A stretch of 64,000 bases of DNA from CAWIMX01 sp963792785 (GTDB lineage Bacteria > Acidobacteriota > Vicinamibacteria > Vicinamibacterales > CAVVIG01): positions 1-64,000 of the forward strand of contig CAWBXO010000001.1 of assembly GCA_963792785.1 (NCBI GenBank), in the 5' to 3' direction. The position numbers were made by a program, and so were the translations under genes. Below the pieces are notes generated by a model. That model was not told where the DNA came from. It did no database searches and saw only the letters and a list, made by a program, of their open reading frames with translations. Below, in pieces: positions 61,526-64,000 of the stretch. Positions within the stretch are counted from its first letter, which is position 1, and each line of letters starts with the position of its first letter.

Positions 61526-64000
61526 GCGCGCTGGCGCGGGAACTCGCGGCCGTGGTGCGGGGCGAAGTCCGGTTCGACCAGGGCAGCCGCGCGCTCTACG
61601 CGACCGACGGCTCCAACTATCGCCAGCCGCCGATCGGCGTCGTGGTGCCGCGCGACATCGAAGACATCGAGGCGGCGCTGGCGATCTGCCGCGCGCACGA
61701 CGCGCCGGTCTTCGGCCGCGGCGGCGGCACGAGCCTGGCCGGGCAGTGCTGCAACGCGGCCGTGTGCTTCGACCTTTCGAAATACATGAACCAGGTGCTC
61801 GAGATCGATCCCGAGCGGCGGCTGGGTCGCGTCCAGCCGGGGACGATCCTCGATGATCTGCGGCGCAGGGCCGGCCCGTTCGGGTTGACGTTCGGCCCCG
61901 ATCCCGCGACGCACGATCACTGCACGCTGGGCGGCATGGTGGGAAACGACTCCTGCGGCGTGCACTCCGTGATGGCCCAGTTCGCGGGGCAGGGCGCGCG
62001 GACGGCCGACAGCATCGAGGAGCTCGACATCCTGACGTACGACGGCCTCCGGATGCGCGTCGGCGCCACGCCGCCCGCCGAACTGGAGCGCATCATCCAG
62101 CGCGGCGGCCGCCGGGGCGAAATCTACGCGAAGTTGAAAGCGCTTCGCGACAAGTACGCCGATGCGATCCGGACGGGCTTTCCGAAAATCCCGCGGCGCG
62201 TGTCGGGCTACAACCTGCCGTATCTTCTCCCGGAAGCCGGCTTCCACGTGGCGCGTGCGCTCGTCGGCACCGAGGGCACGTGCGCGATGTGGCTCGAGGT
62301 CGTCGCCAATCTGATTCCCAACCCGGCCGCCCGGACGCTCGTCGTCCTCGGCTACCCCGACATCTACCAGGCTGGCGATCACGTCGTCGAGATCATGCAG
62401 CACGAGCCCATCGGTCTCGAGGGCATCGACGATCGGCTGGTCGAGGACATGAAGGCGACCGGCATTCACACGAAACATCTCGGCCTGCTGCCCGAGGGTG
62501 GCGGCTGGCTGCTGGTCGAGTTCGGCGGCGAGACGCACGACGAGAGCCGGGGCCGCGCCGAGGCCATGATCGCCGCGCTCGAGGCGGCGGGCGGCGCGCC
62601 GTCGATGGCGCTCTTCGACGACCGCAGCCGCCAGGAGGAGATCTGGAAGATTCGGGAGTCGGGTCTGGGGGCGACCGCGCACGTGTCGCAGGCCCACCCG
62701 ACGTGGCCCGGCTGGGAAGACTCCGCGGTGCCGCCCGAGCACGTGGGATCGTATCTGCGGCGCCTGCGCCAGCTGCTCGACACGTACGGCTACGCCTGCG
62801 ACCTCTACGGCCATTTCGGCCAGGGCTGCATTCACACGCGAGTCGACTTCGATCTGGCGAGCGCCGAGGGGATCCGGCGCTATCGCGCGTTCGTCGAGGA
62901 GGCCGCGGATCTGGTCGTGAGCCTGGGCGGCTCGCTCTCCGGCGAGCACGGCGACGGCCAGGCCCGCGGCGAGCTGCTGCCGCGGATGTTCAGCCCCGCG
63001 ATCATGAACGCGTTCCGGGAGTTCAAGGCGATTTGGGACCCGCGCGGCGCGATGAATCCCGGCAAGGTGGTCGATCCGCACCGCCTCGACCAGCACCTCC
63101 GGCTCGGGGTTCACTACAACCCGCCGGATGTCGTCACGCACTTCCAGTTCCCGAACGACAGCCGCAGCTTCGCCAAGTCCACCCAGCGCTGCGTCGGCGT
63201 GGGCGAGTGCCGGCGGCTCGACGGCGGGACGATGTGCCCCAGCTTCATGGTGACACGCGAGGAGAGGCACTCCACGCGGGGGCGCGCCCGGCTGCTGTTC
63301 GAGATGCTCGAAGGCGATCCGCTGACGGATGGCTGGCAGAGCGAGCCCGTCAAGGACGCGCTCGACCTCTGTCTGGCGTGCAAGGGGTGCAAGAGCGATT
63401 GTCCGGTCAGTGTCGACATGGCGACCTACAAGGCGGAGTTCCTGTCGCACTATTACGAGGGCCACCGGCGTCCCGTCTCCGCGTTCGCGTTCGGGCTGAT
63501 CCACTATTGGGCGCGGATCGGATCCCTGCTGCCGGGTCTGGTGAACGCCGTGACCGGCGCGCCCGTCCTGCGCGATCTCGCGAAGCTGGCGGTCGGCATG
63601 CCTCGGGAGCGCCGGATTCCGGCGTTCGCGCCATATACCTTCAAGCGCTGGTTCCGCGAGCGCCCGCCGCAACCGGCGCCGGCCCGGCCCCGCCCGCGGG
63701 TGATCCTCTGGCCTGATACGTTCAACAACCACTTCCATCCCGAGACGGCCATCGCCGCGGTGCACGTGCTCGAGCGCGCGGGCTTCGCCGTCGACGTGCC
63801 GCGGGCGCCGCTGTGCTGCGGCCGTCCGCTCTACGACTACGGCATGCTCGACACGGCCAAGTCGTGGCTGCGCGACATCCTGGTCACGCTCGCGCCCGAC
63901 ATCGAGGCCGGCGTGCCCGTGGTCGGGCTGGAGCCGAGCTGCACGGCGGTGTTCCGCGACGAGATGGGCGAGTTGCTGCCCGACGACCAGAACGCGCGGC
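61522..64000 (+). CDS. FAD-linked oxidase with Fe-S domain (D-lactate/glycolate dehydrogenase type), cut by window end
   Basis: At least 826 codons. It starts at GTG 61522 (overlap GTGA) and runs off the window. N-terminal FAD-binding type 4 domain: VVPRDIEDIEAALAICRAHD, GRGGGTSLAGQCCNAAVCFD, GRVQPGTILDDLRRRAGPFG, MVGNDSCGVHS, VALVGTEG-like ARALVGTEGTCAMWLEVVAN, and SGEHGDGQARGEL. The C-terminal part has an Fe-S domain (CVGVGECRR ... GTMCPS, then CLACKGCKSDCPVSVDMATY) and starts a GlpC/CCG domain (PRVILWPDTFNNHFHPETAI, LCCGRPLYDYG). Fused GlcD-GlpC proteins of this size oxidise 2-hydroxyacids and pass electrons to quinone. Partner of the TPP enzyme upstream. Confidence 0.9.
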   Translation, partial: MSALARELAAVVRGEVRFDQGSRALYATDGSNYRQPPIGVVVPRDIEDIEAALAICRAHDAPVFGRGGGTSLAGQCCNAAVCFDLSKYMNQVLEIDPERRLGRVQPGTILDDLRRRAGPFGLTFGPDPATHDHCTLGGMVGNDSCGVHSVMAQFAGQGARTADSIEELDILTYDGLRMRVGATPPAELERIIQRGGRRGEIYAKLKALRDKYADAIRTGFPKIPRRVSGYNLPYLLPEAGFHVARALVGTEGTCAMWLEVVANLIPNPAARTLVVLGYPDIYQAGDHVVEIMQHEPIGLEGIDDRLVEDMKATGIHTKHLGLLPEGGGWLLVEFGGETHDESRGRAEAMIAALEAAGGAPSMALFDDRSRQEEIWKIRESGLGATAHVSQAHPTWPGWEDSAVPPEHVGSYLRRLRQLLDTYGYACDLYGHFGQGCIHTRVDFDLASAEGIRRYRAFVEEAADLVVSLGGSLSGEHGDGQARGELLPRMFSPAIMNAFREFKAIWDPRGAMNPGKVVDPHRLDQHLRLGVHYNPPDVVTHFQFPNDSRSFAKSTQRCVGVGECRRLDGGTMCPSFMVTREERHSTRGRARLLFEMLEGDPLTDGWQSEPVKDALDLCLACKGCKSDCPVSVDMATYKAEFLSHYYEGHRRPVSAFAFGLIHYWARIGSLLPGLVNAVTGAPVLRDLAKLAVGMPRERRIPAFAPYTFKRWFRERPPQPAPARPRPRVILWPDTFNNHFHPETAIAAVHVLERAGFAVDVPRAPLCCGRPLYDYGMLDTAKSWLRDILVTLAPDIEAGVPVVGLEPSCTAVFRDEMGELLPDDQNAR

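Overview
The window looks like a high-GC bacterial chromosome, most likely Acidobacteriota (Vicinamibacteria-like). This rests on family content only: a PadR regulator next to an acidobacterial permease-prefix domain, a secreted VWFA-related protein of the acidobacterial type, large CheB/CheR and hybrid histidine kinase proteins, and strong G/C at third codon positions. No rRNA or CRISPR was seen, and the only tRNA sequence is a 3' fragment.

Region 1, about 1-9,580, is a mobile island. It ends at a 55-nt 3' fragment of tRNA-Pro(CGG), which is probably an attachment site. Its genes are damaged. A short RadC-like (JAB domain) gene starts at 226, stops at 475 and resumes at 6777. The 6.3 kb between the halves is an insertion with three overlapping tyrosine recombinase genes (a Recombinase-In-Trio, RIT, arrangement), long imperfect terminal inverted repeats and a 5-bp target duplication (CCGCG). 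It also carries passengers: a retropepsin/PDZ protein, a PadR regulator with a palindromic operator, and a permease-prefix/TonB fusion. To the right are a DNA ligase remnant, a toxin-antitoxin pair with a frameshifted toxin, and a split gene of unknown function.

Region 2, 9.7-20.5 kb, holds a single-ORF toxin-antitoxin fusion with its own operator and a small XRE regulator. Next comes a membrane c-type cytochrome locus (monoheme c, 11-heme c, cytochrome b, NapC/NirT-like). A large hybrid histidine kinase and a ClC channel follow.

Region 3, 20.5-29.4 kb (minus strand), is a tightly coupled envelope operon, most starts overlapping the previous stop by 4 bases: PHP phosphoesterase, two glycosyltransferases, DUF2334 deacetylase, VWFA protein, lipoprotein, DUF4410-like protein, flippase-like membrane protein, LolA-like protein and Rieske protein.

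Region 4, 29.7-49.3 kb, is a large trehalose/alpha-glucan supercluster. It has TreS, a glucosylglycerate/mannosylglycerate-type glycosyltransferase, an MscS-related membrane protein, TreZ, maltokinase, GlgE, GlgX/TreX, a complete sugar ABC importer and TreY. Both the TreX-TreY-TreZ route and the TreS-maltokinase-GlgE route are therefore present, with an importer and a possible second osmolyte enzyme. This suggests osmotic or desiccation adaptation.

Region 5, 49.2-64 kb, has a giant CheB-CheR-kinase-receiver protein, small membrane proteins, an SDR, a fusion of two SpoIIAA-like domains with a sensory-rhodopsin-transducer (ASRT) domain, an enolase-superfamily enzyme, a TPP-dependent pyruvate oxidase-like enzyme and a coupled FAD/Fe-S oxidoreductase cut by the window end.

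Single-base frameshifts are frequent: about nine in the first 9.4 kb and about seven in the other 54 kb. Many lie in short homopolymers, so residual sequencing error and real decay cannot be separated from sequence alone.
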